In this document: positions 51,661 to 64,000 of the stretch, piece by piece | Layout: each line of letters starts with the position of its first letter | How positions within the stretch are numbered: the first letter of the stretch is position 1 | DNA from: Archilochus colubris | Lineage: Eukaryota > Chordata > Aves > Apodiformes > Trochilidae | Assembly (NCBI GenBank): GCA_023079485.1 | Contig: CM041085.1 | Span: 35,883,121-35,947,120, forward strand | Reading direction: 5' to 3' | DNA length: 64,000 bases | The notes under the pieces: generated by a model | Databases searched by the model: none | Told to the model about the DNA's origin: nothing | The model's input: the letters and a program-made list of their open reading frames with translations, nothing else | Made by a program: the position numbers and the translations under genes

Positions 51661-51714
51661 GTGAAAAAAAAGGATAATATTGTATTTCTATTCACTGATA
51701 ACATAGATTTTGTA

Positions 51715-52140
51715 AACCTGAGCAGATTTCTCTTTCATCAGCTTTTCCAGTCACCTTGAATGTACAGAAACTTTTAGGATACCCAACACTGACTTCTGGC
51801 AAGGAGTTCTATAAAACTATGACTTGCTGTATGAATACATAACCACTTCTGTTTGTTCCAAACTTGTCAGTTACTAGATTTTTTTTATACCCTTTACTTT
51901 TATTGAAAGAGACAGTGGAAAATCTGTCCTTATTCATCCTCTCCATGAAGTAATGATTTTATAGAACTTCATTTTATTCCTCCTTAGTCATAATTTGATG
52001 GTTTATTCTTTTCTTGTAAAAGCTACTCCATACCCTCAGCCATTATCCTTCTCTGAACCTTCTCTAACTCTACCATATCTTTTTTTGAAGCTGAAAGATC
52101 AGACTAGGCATTCTATTTAAAGTGTGGTTTCTAACAACTG
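51715..52140 (-). mobile_element. Very old CR1 fragment, opposite orientation
   Basis: The reverse complement of CR1 landmarks: CATCCTCTCCATGAAGTAATG, CTCTGAACCTTCTCTAACTC, then AGATCAGACTAGGCATTC and AAGTGTGGTTTC. Strongly diverged, so boundaries are approximate. It points against the neighbour at 51.3-51.7 kb. Confidence 0.6.
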
Positions 52141-52266
52141 AAGTAAGGGTAAGGCACAACAGCCATTTAGCAGGCAAGGAACAAATAAACAGATTTTTAA
52201 TCAATTTTTGAAAGACTTTGTAAATACAATAGAAGAATATTAGAGGAATAGTATAGGAATGGATTT

Positions 52267-52826
52267 TGTAGCGTACGAGGCAACCAGGTGCCACTAATTG
52301 CCAGGGAGTGAGCATGAGCTTGTGTCAAGCCCACCTGTGCCCAATTAGGGTGGGCCCCCACTGCGCATGAGCAGGACCAGGGGGCCAATGAAAGGTGAGT
52401 CCTGAAACACAAGCTTAGCTCAGTCCTGAGCACGCTTTGCAGAGAGGTCAGTCGCTCTTGGAGCACTGTATTACCTTCACTGCGCCACTTGCGCTCATCG
52501 CCCTCAAGGTGAGGCTCTGCCAGCAGTCTAAAACCCAGTGCTACAATACCGAGGCCCCGGGTCTGAGACTCCTCAGAGCCTCACCTTGAGGGCGATGAGC
52601 GCAAGTGGCACAATGAAGGTAATACAGTGCTCCAAGAGCGACTGACCTCTCTGCAAAGCGTGCTCAGGACTGAGCTAAGCTTGTGTCTCAGGACTCACCT
52701 TTCATTGGCCCCCTGGTCCTGCTCATGCGCAGTGGGGGCCCACCCTAATTGGGCACAGGTGGGCTTGACACAAGCTCATGCTCACTCCCTGGCAATTAGT
52801 GGCACCTGGTTGCCTCGTACGCTACA
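52267..52826. mobile_element. 560 bp near-perfect palindromic insertion
   Basis: Two 253 bp arms (52267-52519 and 52574-52826) are inverted copies, with only three mismatches by my count, all transitions. They flank a 54 bp spacer. The ends read TGTAGCGTACGAGG and CCTCGTACGCTACA. A perfect 5 bp duplication GATTT lies at 52262-52266 and 52827-52831. The first ~215 bp of each arm match the LTR-like insertion at 21.4 kb, and the right arm matches the 32.4 kb insertion. The mirror-image frames from each arm (MLQERLTSLQSVLRTELSLC...) follow from the symmetry and are not genes. The low arm divergence suggests a recent insertion. Confidence 0.92.
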
Positions 52827-52831
52827 GATTT

Positions 52832-54821
52832 GATAACTAGGATCATTTTCATCCTTCTTGTTTCTTCATTCCTTAACAAAGAAAAGAAAAAGTCAAATTA
52901 ATACAAGCATGTTTTCTAGAAAATCTGTAAAAGTGCAGTAAGAAAAGGTCCACAGCAAATTTACTAACATGACCTGGGAAGAAGAAAACGTTTGGTTTCA
53001 TATAAAATGCGATTTGGGATTGCGTTAGCTGCCCCTAGTGATGATAGTCCGCAAGAAATTATTAGGATTGTGTCTTATGTAATCATGACAACATATTATT
53101 TATCAATAATTTAAAGTGTAATAGAACATTGACTCCTAATATTTTACATAAAATAATGTTTTAAAGGATGTGTGAAGGTCATGTGTGTGAAAAATATACA
53201 AAAATGATGTAGATGATTTTATAGTGGCCTCAAATGAGCAGTGACTTATAGGCTTGCCTGAAATGAAAAAAAGAAATAAAAAAAAAATTAAAGACAAGTG
53301 AAAAGTAGTGGCACAGAACAAATTGTTCCTCTGCAGAAAAATAAGTGTAGCTTTATTTACATTGGTTAGAAATGCATTTCCTGGACTATTACTCTCAATT
53401 GCTGCAGATGTGTTTACTAAGAAAAGTTATAGCTATGCATATCAAATGTATGTTTACTAGACCTTGCCTATATGTGACAGCAATATGCAACAATAGGTCA
53501 CAGTTTAGTAGCCCTCATATAAGCAGTTTCTAGTAAAGTACAATGTAGGCATATCACTACTGGACCCCTCTACCTCAGTCAGTGGAAAATTATGTCAATT
53601 CTGAGGAAAAAAGTGGCAAGTTATATTTAGCTCTGTAGTCAGTACAGTTAAATTACAGAATAGCACAAATGAAAGCAAAGTGTGCTGTAAGTTTGCATTC
53701 TGATCAATGGAAAGCTGAGTGTCTGTACTGCTAGAAACTCATGTAAGGGTCACTGAAGCCATAGAAGCAAACAGAATAATATGAAATACTCGGTACGATT
53801 TTTGATCCTTGAAACTCTCACCTTCTTTTGAAAATGTGTTATAAAAGGTAGCAACTCATAAAGGCATTTTTGAAGAAAGATTTGCAGAGAATTGTAGGAA
53901 GTTTTTACCCAGGTGATTGGCTATAACAACAAAAAATGGCAAAAGTTTCTCAGGGAAGAATCAGTTCTCAAGACATTTGAGATTAGTTTAGCTCTCTTGG
54001 TCTCTTTTAGCATTTGAGATTAGCTTTGTTAATTAGCTTAAAGAATAGATTTTTTTATAAGTACTTGTAATTCTGTTATCTTCATGCCAATTGTTAGTTG
54101 CTGTTACTACTATGTTTGGCTAGAAAAAAAAAAGTTCAAGCTTGGGCATTTTTGAATTTTATTGTAATTCAGACAACCTGGCTAAGCAAAATGCTGACCA
54201 TCAATAACTCAGAGAAGGAACTAAGCAGAGCTGAATTAAATTTCTTCCTCCAAAGCAACACAGGCAGAGAGGAGAAGTCTGAGAGTCTTCCAGTGTTTTG
54301 GCCATCAATACTGAAGGGCTGGATGTTCCTCCTCAAAGGAAAGGATAGGGTGAAGGAGATCAGGTAATGGCCAGAGTGAGACAGTGGAGAGTGAAGACAA
54401 TTATATTAGATAGAAAACAAGTCAAATTACTTCTATAAAGGAAAATATAGAAAAATATTTCTCAAGGAGAAATGTATATTTGTCCAAGAACTGCTACATC
54501 ATATGAACATGTTCTTAGTGTCTTATTCAGGTTTAAAAATGCTGCAGAAAGGGAGATAGATACTCTGAAGTATAAACAAGTTTTATGGGATAATCTAAAA
54601 CTGGTTACCAAAAAATAAAGCAGTGAACAAAACCTGTAGATGATTGAAAAAGTGCACTTCCAACATAATATGTATGGAAGAAAGCAAATTATATTTTGGG
54701 AGAACAATGGTGTTCTGTTTTCTTATTGGTTTCTATTTTGAGCTGTATAAATTAGATTTTTTCTAAAAATATATTACCATTGAACTATTTTTTTTTGTTT
54801 GGTTTTCTTTTTGTTTTTAAG
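52832..54821. other. Intron leading into PACRG exon 2
   Basis: AT-rich sequence. The last 40 bases are T-rich and form the polypyrimidine tract before exon 2. No repeat recognised. Confidence 0.6.
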
Positions 54822-54956
54822 GTAAGAGGGCCACCACTTGCAGGAGCATTTAAAGAAAGACCAACACAGCCCACAGCATTTCGCAAGTTTTATGACCGAG
54901 GAGACTTCCCAATTGCCCTTGACCATGATACTAGAGGGAACAAAATTGCTTGGAAG
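54822..54956 (+). CDS. PACRG: Parkin co-regulated gene protein, coding exon 2
   Basis: The exon is 135 bases, 45 codons, phase 0 at both ends. It begins [14 protein letters not shown] and continues [19 protein letters not shown], then GNKIAWK before the donor GTAAGT (54957). This closely follows mammalian PACRG immediately after its AMMKN(S/A)V segment, with conservative changes such as FYD for FYE and LDHD for LEHD. It forms the start of the conserved PACRG fold that precedes the helical repeat region contacting tubulin and CFAP20. With exon 1 it gives residues 1-98 of a protein usually about 250-300 residues long. The next exon would be expected to begin near VEIEKLDYHHYLP in mammalian numbering; nothing like it follows in the remaining 9 kb. 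Confidence 0.96.
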
Positions 54957-56499
54957 GTAAGTCATGGCACAGCTGTGTCAGCCTGCTGAGCTTCCTGAAG
55001 TGATATCTCTCACTGTCAAGCAAAGCTGGCTTACCAGTAAACAAACACAAGTAATTTCTTATTTCATGGACAATGGTGGGGAAGCCATTAGAGAAAGGCC
55101 TCTGAGTCAGCTGTCTACCTTGGCTAACAATTAAATTATATGCTGCAAAAAGGATGATGACAGAGTTGCTTTGCCTTAGAGAATTGTATCCTGCTCAATT
55201 CATCTCTGTTTTTATGAGGACCTGGCAATGCCTCCTGTTTCAGGCACTCCATCAAATGATGGAAGTGGCTGGATACAGTGAGCAGCAGCCATTTATCTCC
55301 CCCAGATTTCACCTTCCTGCAGGACACTTCCAAATAGAAGCTTTAATTACCTAAATGGATAGGTCAAGATTGCCTGCTCCCTGAAAATGCAGAGCAGAAT
55401 ACAAACGAAGGCAGATTCTCATTCCATAGCTGTACTCTCAGTCTACAGCATATGTCAGACAGCATAATCGCTGTCATACGTGCCCCTGTTAGAGGCTGAC
55501 CTCCACTGCTGAAACCATTACAGCTCCGACATTTCTCTGACAAAAGGTTAATTGGCTTCAAAATAAATGTATTGCCTAATGACTCCATTCTAATGCAGCT
55601 GTGTTTCTCTCTAAAAGGCTTGGTGATGTTATTTGTAAAACTTGCCAATCTTCTAAGTAACTATCGCAGACTTTTAAATTTAATTTGAGAAATGAATGCT
55701 GATCTTTAACCTGCTCCTACTATTTAATTAGTTTGGTTAGCAGTAATTTATTTATTTTTCTTTGTTATTGGACTACAATAAGATTTTACGGGAACCAGTG
55801 ATAGGTAAAGAAAAATATATGGAGGAGCAAAATATATCAGATTTGTAGAATGTTTTAAATTGTTGACAAGGACATGTTACCAATTTTAGATGTATAGATA
55901 CGTTCACTCAGCACAAAAAGGTGGGGTTCTGTAATCTTACAGCTGATTCTACTTCTAATGAAAACAGCAGGCTTTAGACCTATAGTGTGGTGAGTAGCAC
56001 TATGTAATGTTAGTAAGTAGATTTTTAAGGCAGCTTTTTTTTTTAATTGAAGTACAGAAGAGAGATCTGTGCTAGTGTTTTCTTGCCCATAGCAATGCTG
56101 AATCAGCACAAGGAACAATTAATAGATCTTTCAGTAAAACGAACACCTATCCAACAAGACCTAACCCATGATCAAGAATGATATTCCAGTGCAACTTCAG
56201 GCAAGTCTTCAAGCAAGCCTAGAAAAGCCCTTTCTTGACTAAAGCTCATAGGTTTATAATATAGGTCTGTACTCTTTTCTTTTGTCACCAGACCCAAAGG
56301 TGATTTGCACGCAACTGCAAAAAAATGCAGAATGTAGTTTTTCTCTAGAGGAATTATAATGTCTGATTTCTCAAAATCAGACCAAGAGGTACAGGCAGTT
56401 CACCTCATTTTAATTGCTATTTGATGCATATACTTCTATCATAATGACTAGGATTTCACTAGATGATGCTAGCAACTGCTCAGTTGAAACAGGACATGA
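54957..56499. other. Intron after PACRG exon 2, unrepeated
   Basis: Repeat-free by eye. 55.43-55.76 kb has balanced composition, short TAATTA-type sites and no coding frame; it could be a conserved noncoding element. Confidence 0.4.
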
Positions 56500-56700
56500 G
56501 GAAATAGAATGCAGCTGTGTAAGGAGAATTCAGCTTAGGAAAAGGTTCTTTGCAGAGAGGGTGACTGGTCACTGGATCAGGCTCCCAGAGAAGTGGTGAC
56601 TGAGTTCAAGGAATGTCTGAGCAACACTCTTAGGCCCATGATTTATTTTTAGACAGTGACATGGGTTACTTCCAGCTTGAAATATTCTGTGATTCTATGT
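56500..56700 (+). mobile_element. CR1 3' end, diverged
   Basis: AAAAGGTTCTTTGCAGAGAGG, GGCTCCCAGAGAAGTGGTGA, then ATATTCTGTGATTCTATG as a CR1 tail. Plus strand, about 200 bp. Confidence 0.85.
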
Positions 56701-58214
56701 CTTCTTGCTAATTTGCTATCTACAAATGAACTATTCCATTCTTATATTAGCATGTAGCAGCATTCAATATATTTTCCCTTATTTCACACTGCTTCATTTA
56801 GACACAAACCAGTTCAGACAGAGTTCTGTGGCTGGCACTCAAGAAAACAATACTGAGTTAGTAGAATTACTTGAGGCTGTTGTTTAATTTGGCATGCAAC
56901 CATCATTGATTAATGTGCAGTTTAAATAGATGAAGCAGGCAAATGGGAGTTTTCTAATTCAGACTTTACATTAGATAGTTGCTAAAGTCTTAGAGATTGC
57001 CCACTGCTGCAACAGGGTGATAATGTTCATCATTAGCTGACATTTAAGGACTCAAATAAATTAAGTTCTATATTTCTCACTCCTTTTAAGAACATGTGAA
57101 TAGTAAAAATATACAACTTGCATCTAATGGCTAATTTTTATCAGTTCATTGCACTTATCTGTAAATCTAATTAAACAAGTATTTTTTTAGAAATATGTTT
57201 TACTCATGAAACAGAAAAAATATTTTCAAACATAAAAATTATATTAAAAAGTATGAGAAAATATGCCTAGGAAAAATGTTCTATGAAATCTCATCTGAAC
57301 TATATTTGCGTGAATCATTATTCTAATGGAAGGATAAAAGAAAATAAATGGTAACAGTGATATTTTAATCCTTCTGTAATAGCACTATATTAGTTTTATA
57401 TTGTGAGAGGGCTTTTCTGCTCTGTTTAAATCTAAAGTATATCATGGTTCATTTCACTCTTGTTTGTCTACCAAGTGATTCATGATAGAAAATGCAGGAG
57501 GGTCTCAGAAACATGATTTACTCCAACAAAGAAAAACAGCACAGGATTTTCTTCTTTCCTGAAAAACACATGGTTGTTTTTTTGTTTGTTTCTTTTTGTT
57601 TGATTGTTTTCTGTAATTACTGACACAGAACAAAGTAACCATAGTTGTTGGACTTTTTTTTTTTTTTAAAAAGACTTTGAATTTCATTTTAATTCTGCAG
57701 ACAGAATGCATTTATTTTGTCCTAGAAGAAACTGAAATGTTTCAATATCCATGAATTGTGTACCAAAAAATATTCACAAAATACACGTAATTTTGCATAT
57801 CTCTAATTTTAAGCCTATGAATATTTTCTTGTAAAGGCTGACTCCATATAACTATGGCCATGGACCTATACAAGATACAAATTTAAATTTTAGGAACTAT
57901 TCAGAACTATTTCTGAATAACTAAGTGTGTTGACTATTTAACTCTGAAATAGTAGCACTTTGCTGTTGCTTTCATTTAGCTTAGTTATTTCTAAAATACA
58001 CTAAATTTAGAAAGAGGCTTTCTTACTCAAAATTAATGCTATACATAGAGAAGATGAAACTGTGCAGACTGTGCAGTGTGTTGACTCTTCTTTAAAAATG
58101 GATAAAAGCAAATTAGATCTCACTCTGAGATCATTCTAGCAAGATGTGTCTTCTATGTGAATTCTCAGAATAAGTCTTTAAGTTTAGAAAGGCAACTCTT
58201 TGAATACTCCTGTA
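56701..58214. other. Intron, nothing recognised
   Basis: AT-rich, with a T-run near 57.65 kb. Confidence 0.55.
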
Positions 58215-59122
58215 AGATTGGCTATCTGATTGGTAAGACACCAAGCTGTGTGGTGTGGTTGACATGCTGGAGGGGGAGGGAGGCCGTCCAGAGGGACCTG
58301 GACAGGCTTGAGAGGCGGATCCATGCCAACCTCATGAAGTTGAATATGGTCACACGCAAGGTCCTGCACCTGTGTCAGGGCAATCCCAAGCATAATAACA
58401 GACTGGAGGGAGAATGGATTTAGAACAGCCCTAAGTAAAAGGAGTTGAGCATGTTGGTTGATGAGAAGCTCAGCATGAGCCAGCAATATATGATTGCAGC
58501 CCAGAGAGCCAGCTGTAGCCTGGGCTGTGTCAAAAAAAGTGTGACCAGCAGGTCCAGGGAGGTGATTCTCCCCCTCTTATCTGCTTTGACGAGACCCCAC
58601 CTGAAATACTGTGTTCAGTTCTGGGTTCCCCAACATAGGAAAGACAGGGAGTTCTTGGAGTGTGTCCAGAGGGGGGCCATGAATTGGATCAGAGGACTGA
58701 AGCACCTCTTCTATGAAGACAGGCTGAGAAAGTTGTGGTTGTTCAGCCGGGAGAAGAGAAGGCTCCAGGGAGACCCTTCCAGTACCTTCAGGGGGACTAC
58801 AGAAAGCTGGGGAGAGACTTTCTATAAGGGAAGAGATTTTCTGTATACTTGTACTAATGTACTGATATCCTGTAAGGTAATGGATTCAAACTGAAAGAGG
58901 GCAGATTTAGATTAGAAATTAGAAAAAGAGGGTGGTAAGACCCTGGAACAGGTTGCAAAGGGAAGTTCTGGATGCTTCCTCTCTGGATATGCTAAAGGCT
59001 AGACTGGATGGGGCTTTGAAAAAGGTCTAGTGGGAAGTATCCCTGCCCATGCAGAGGGGGTAGAACTAGATGATCTTTAGGGTCCCTTCCAACACCAGCT
59101 ATTCCATGATTCTATGATTATT
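58215..59122 (+). mobile_element. CR1 LINE, ~900 bp 3' part
   Basis: Plus-strand CR1 whose ORF2 end is partly readable (RREAVQRDLDRLERR, then [60 protein letters not shown]) in broken frames. It continues through the 3' UTR to a tail CCATGATTCTATGATTATT. The 149-codon frame at 58445 belongs to it. It is the most complete CR1 coding remnant here but is disabled. Confidence 0.94.
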
Positions 59123-62100
59123 GCAACTTCAAAAAAACCTTTTTGGACCTAGTAGAAAAAAACATTAACAGGTAAAATATGCTTACAAAATAGAAATCAT
59201 TATATTCAGAAACAGGATACTGAACCTGGTTTTAAAGAATACCATCCAGAGGAAAAAAAATTAAGAATTAAAAAGCTCTGATAATACCAAAACAAATAGA
59301 AGTAGAAGCTGTAGTAGAAGCTGTAATCACTTTTACTTGTAAAAGAAGATGACTTGACTTTGTTTTCCTAATATTTGTATTCAAAACAGAGAAAAGTTGT
59401 CCTCTTGTCATTGTCAAAAGGCAAATATAAAGAATTACCTGCTTATTATGTATGTAGAAAGAAACTCACCATCTTTGTAACTTGCTACACAATTTTTTTG
59501 TTTTGATCACAATTAAAGTGAAAGAATCCATACAAAATTAATTCCAGACTTTTCATCCCCATTCAGAGGATCTACTGGCAGTCAGAAAATTCTCTGCTAA
59601 ATGGCAGGTGCTTAATATAATATTGTAATCTCTAATTAAAATCCTTGGTTTGTTTTTATGTTCCCTCAGTGGCCATTAAATAGAACTATACAGTTGCTTT
59701 AAAATTCCTGCAAATATATAATACTCATATTTTCTGATAAAGTAATAGCTTTTGAGATCTAGATAAACTACTTCTTTGGTTAAGTTATTCAACAAATGTT
59801 CAAGGGTCTTTCCAAATCTGAAGCACTTATTTATTCTCTGTTAGTAGACAAAAATAATAAATAATAATGGTGTGGCTTATCAAATGTGAAAGATTGGAAC
59901 ATAAATTGTTGTTTATTTAGAACTAGGTAACAGTAGAACATAATATTTTTTGAAAAAGAATGTATTTAAATACTTAAAACCCCTTTGACTGCTTATGGGG
60001 ACAACTTAATGCAGTTCTCTTTTAGCCTATGTATTTTCCAATTTTATTTCAAAATGTAGTAAGATATTCTTTTGCACAATCTCATACAAAGCTACTAATA
60101 ATAAAAGCTCATAGTTCAGGTCTGAAGAGGACTTCCATTTTAAAATATACATTAGTGAATTAAAAAAGGTCAGAATGCAATTAAACTTTTGAGTAAGAAA
60201 GTTGATAAAATCGAGAAAGTATTTCTGAATTATTAACATTAGTTTATATAAAATTCTGAGCCGCTATGATTAAGCTGGTTCCCATAGCTAGCACCACTAA
60301 AAATCTTTTTTCTTTTTTTGGTTTGGGGTTTTTATGGTTTTGGTGTTGGGATTTGTTTTAGAGTTTTTATTTATCTCATATAACTGTTTAATTTTTTTTC
60401 CTTTTCCTTGAAGTGCAACCTTTTTTTGCTTGCTTGAGAGATAGGTTTAAAGCTAGAGAAAGTGTATTTTTTAATGTTAACTGATATAGTTGGGACACGA
60501 GTTTTCGCTTACAGAGCTTTCAAGTTGTATTTCTCAGTATTTTTCATTTCTGTGGCATTGTCTTGCCATGAAACCACACGAACTTACTCTATGTTAGTCC
60601 CTGTATAGTATTAAGTAAACTTAGGTAATGCTTCCCAAAGTTCAAATCTGCAAACAAACTAAAAATAGTTGGAAGGAACTAATTTACCCTGTAGAATGAT
60701 CCCATCATTATACTAACATCTTGCAATTTATAAAGGTGAGACATAATTCTAGAAGTTGAGTGGGTTTAATAGCTTATTGCTGAAGAAGAAGGTCCAACCT
60801 TCACCTCTTCTGCCCTCTAATGCTAAGGCATACTTGGCACTGTCATGGATGCTTATCAGAGCCCTCTGTGAGTAAATTAATCTCATAAACTCAGGGGAAA
60901 AAGTGCATGCTTTTTTTTCTGGATTAGCAACAAGTTTACAGTCCTGTGAACTTTGATTTTTAAGAAAAGGGTTTATGAGGGCAGGGGCTGCGCATTGGTA
61001 ATGGAGAGAGAAACAGTTACGGAGTACAGTGATGCAGAGAGAGCTGAAAGATCTCGATACCTTTTTACTTTCAAAAGCAATGAACTGCTTAGATTAGTTT
61101 AGCTGCTCATGGAATGCAGCCTCATATCTGAAAATAAAGAGAACAACCTGCCTATGAAAAATGCTATTCTTTTAGATTTATTTAATGGAGCTTTATTCTG
61201 CTTCCATTCTTTCCTAACTATGTTTAGTGTCTTCTTAATAAAACATTGATAGGACTCTGTCATCTTGAAATGCCACACAAATGTTTAGCTGAATTAATTC
61301 GTTTTGCAAGATTATGTACAAAGAGGAGTGGCCATGTATTCTGCTTAGGCACAGTAGGTAAGGCACAGAGTGATGTTAGTTTCTACTTTATTTAATATCT
61401 TCATTAATATTTTAAGAAATAGTTCAGAATTTTCTTCTGCAATAGACTTCTGATTATATTCCCCAGAGGTCTCCTCTTTTTAAATCATTTTAGTGATCCT
61501 TTTTAGGCCTGTCTCCAACACAATTGTGTTGGCATAACAGAAAATTTCTGCGTGGGTTTAAGAGAACACTGCTGAAAGTAAGAATTTCTTAAGACAGAAA
61601 TAATATATAATAATTTAGAGATACTAGAAGTACAAGTTGAGGTAAAGGAATAATGTCTAGGAGAAACAAATTTTAAATGTTACCTCTGGGAAAATAATAC
61701 ATTATATTAACATATCTAGTATAATAGAATAGTTTGGAAAATAATAATTTTTGTTTTTAAAGGACAGGAAAAACCTCAGTTTTCCATGGATAGTAATACA
61801 ACAAGGCTGAGATGCAACATGGTAGCAATAAAGAATTATTCAGTTTTAAACTAAAAATGTAGCAATAACTGTTTCATCACCACAAATCAGAAATTTTTAG
61901 TAATAATAAGTAAAAATTACTATCAAAATGATATGCACATGATTTTTTCTTAGAGGCTGTTAAAAATGGCAATCACAAGTCTGTTCTTGTTTCCTTTCAT
62001 ATATGCATACTAAAACCCAGCCTCATCTTAATGCCTTATTTTCATTTAAATGAAAACTTCTTTAAATGTTTTAAGCAACATTGCATATGTACTACACTTA

Positions 62101-64000
62101 CACCCAGTCTATGACCTGAAATCATACAGAAGAGATAGAGAATGAATGTAGTAGCATTTTCTAGAAAATAAAACACCAACATTCCTTTTTACTGCATTAG
62201 AAGGGTATCCTTATTGCTATAGATCAATATTATCCATTGTCTTCTCCCTTTTTGCTCCCAATGATTTTATCAATCTTGCTGCTGTTCTATTAGGTTTTTA
62301 GACCTTGATAATGCTCACAGGAACACATATCTGATCAGCTGCAGATTATAATGTCCTGATTTACTGAAGTTATAGAAATTATTATAATACTTTGGATACC
62401 AGAAGACTTAAATCTCTCTCTTTCATCTACAAAGTGCTATCTTGTCTCTAATTACTTATGTATTTAATAATGGGTTAAATTTATATTTATACTGAAAACA
62501 TATGCATGGTTTTTTCTTAAAAAGTCATTATTATATTGACACTGGCGTATTATGTGAGTTAGTCAAGATTCACCACCTTTTTGCAGACAGAAATAGGTAC
62601 CAAGCATATGTCCTTTAATCAAGGCAACATTTTACAAGCTATTGAGTAATGCTGGGTACCTCCATGGTACATAAAGGAATGGGAAGTCTTTCTTAGGTTT
62701 GAAATTTTAGCATTAATTTGATCCCACCACTGAATAACATTAATTCCCAAAAAATATAGTCTGTTCAAATCTTGCTTTTCCAAAGTACTATACTAAAAAT
62801 AAGTTTTGACTGAAAATCACTTCTTAATAATATGTGTCAATTAACTGTCATAAAAACCTCAGGTAGCCAATGTCAGTGTAACATTCATTTTTCTCTTGGC
62901 TCACTACTTCTTCATACTAATCTACAACTCATTCATGGCTTTACTGTTTTCTGTTGAGTTATTTTTCACATCTGAAAAGGAGATGGTTTTGCAGATCTTC
63001 AAGAAATTTTTGATGTTAGAGATTAAAATAGCATATTTTCAAAATGTTATTTCAGCACACTGTAGCAAAAAGCTGTTCTATGAAGTCCCATATAATTCAA
63101 TTTTTCAATTGAAATTATTTCTCTACTTAACAACATTCTCCCTGGTGTTGTTTTTAATTTGTACATTTAAGGTAATATCTGGTGAAACACCAAATTATGT
63201 CACGTTATGTATTAAATGTTGCTCAGTGTAATCTCTTCTTTCTTACCACTTGTGACTCACAGAAATGTCATTCTTTCTAGAGTTAGGTTTTTACAGTCCT
63301 CTGGTCTTTGCCATTTGTCTCACATTTATAATTTAAGAATCTAATGAAATGTCTCTTTTCTCCATGCTCAGATAAAGTACCATAGTTATTAAAAATACGA
63401 CACACACATTTGCTTAACAGCTGAATAATATTTTTCCCTTAAAAAGTAAAGAATGTTTTCCTGTAAGGGACTTGAGATCTCCTTTCTTTTAACAAAATCA
63501 GTGCTAAATCTGGAGACTAGTGTTCAGCTGGAGTCTAAAACAGGCATTGCAAAGAGTACTGACAGTCTACCCTATTCCTATAGTACAGATCTGCCATATT
63601 TAAACTATTTATTCTTCTGTGGCTAGTTAATAGTTGCAACTTATGCCAGGACTCTAAAACCCAGTAATATTGTGGCACTTAATTTACTGCTCCTTTCCCC
63701 CTGCATACACAATTAAAGCCATTCCTTTATTTGATGTAAATTGCCATCTCTTGAAAGTGTATGGAATGAAAACCCAGCCATGTATCAGAAATAGCTTTAA
63801 TTTAAATTTACTAAATGACCTCTGAAAGCTAGATGAAAGATTTTCTGCTGAATGGGCTGGTGCTCCCTGCCTGTATAATTTATGTGAGAAATTAGTGCGA
63901 ATGGTTCACTTTTATGGAGCAGTGCTGCTTGTAGCAAGCCTGCAGAAACAATTTTCCCCCAAGCCTCCATCTGTTCTTCAAACCAGGGCATATGCCATCT
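59123..64000. other. Intron to window end, nothing recognised
   Basis: AT-rich, no CR1, no RNA gene, no exon. The 111-codon hydrophobic frame at 62896-63231 has AT-driven Phe/Leu/Ile content and no family resemblance. Confidence 0.55.

Larger units (their letters stand above)
54957..64000 (+). other. PACRG: PACRG intron 2 (first part)
   Basis: The intron starts with a consensus donor GTAAGT and runs out of the window. It contains two plus-strand CR1 pieces (56.5 and 58.2-59.1 kb) and otherwise AT-rich unique sequence. The frames at 60.0, 62.9 and 63.8 kb are unsupported by homology or splice signals. 59.1-64.0 kb holds nothing I can name. Confidence 0.85.

Noticed and set aside
52197..52833. 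Two nearly identical 'proteins' on opposite strands
   Set aside because: They are mirror translations of the palindrome arms, with no known domain.
62896..63231. 111-codon hydrophobic frame resembling a membrane protein
   Set aside because: Phe/Leu/Ile content is what AT-rich DNA gives; no promoter or family signature, and it lies within PACRG intron 2.

Overview
This window is vertebrate nuclear DNA, and the repeats point to a bird. The dominant interspersed repeat is the CR1 LINE, present as many 5'-truncated 3' ends with the typical ATTCTATG-type tails. No Alu-like, B1-like or L1-like repeat was seen. I cannot name the species.

Two genes are recognisable, both by small exons. They form the divergent pair PRKN (parkin, minus strand) and PACRG (parkin co-regulated gene, plus strand). 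PRKN exon 1 contributes only the start codon, an Ile codon and one further base (6469 down to 6463), followed by a GTGAGT donor. The rest of PRKN lies beyond the left edge, so positions 1-6462 are the start of its intron 1. PACRG coding exon 1 (7655-7813) and exon 2 (54822-54956) are joined by a phase-0 intron of about 47 kb. The remaining PACRG exons lie to the right of the window. The other open reading frames are either short chance frames in AT-rich intron, frames across CR1 bodies, or low-complexity translations.

Between the two start codons (about 6.0-7.7 kb) is a CpG island acting as the shared promoter. Near PRKN it holds a perfect NRF1-type palindrome and a perfect ACTAYRNNNCCCR element. 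Near PACRG it holds an RFX X-box-like site and a CCAAT box, which fits PACRG's role in the ciliary axoneme. A diverged CR1 3' end sits between these two motif clusters, and a TG microsatellite lies in the presumed PACRG 5' leader.

The PACRG introns hold the rest. There is a ~560 bp pyrimidine hexamer array at 12 kb and a tandem pair of CR1 3' ends at 13.2-14.3 kb. Further CR1 pieces occur at about 9, 11, 16, 18, 21-22, 30-31, 32, 37.6, 44.6, 49, 51-52, 56.5 and 58-59 kb. The most unusual feature is a family of three related insertions whose left ends begin TGTAGYG. One is a 323 bp solo-LTR-like copy with a 6 bp target duplication (21.4 kb). The second is a 205 bp copy with inverted ends (32.4 kb). 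The third is a 560 bp near-perfect palindrome with 253 bp arms and a 5 bp target duplication (52.3 kb). No protein-coding gene other than PRKN and PACRG could be supported.
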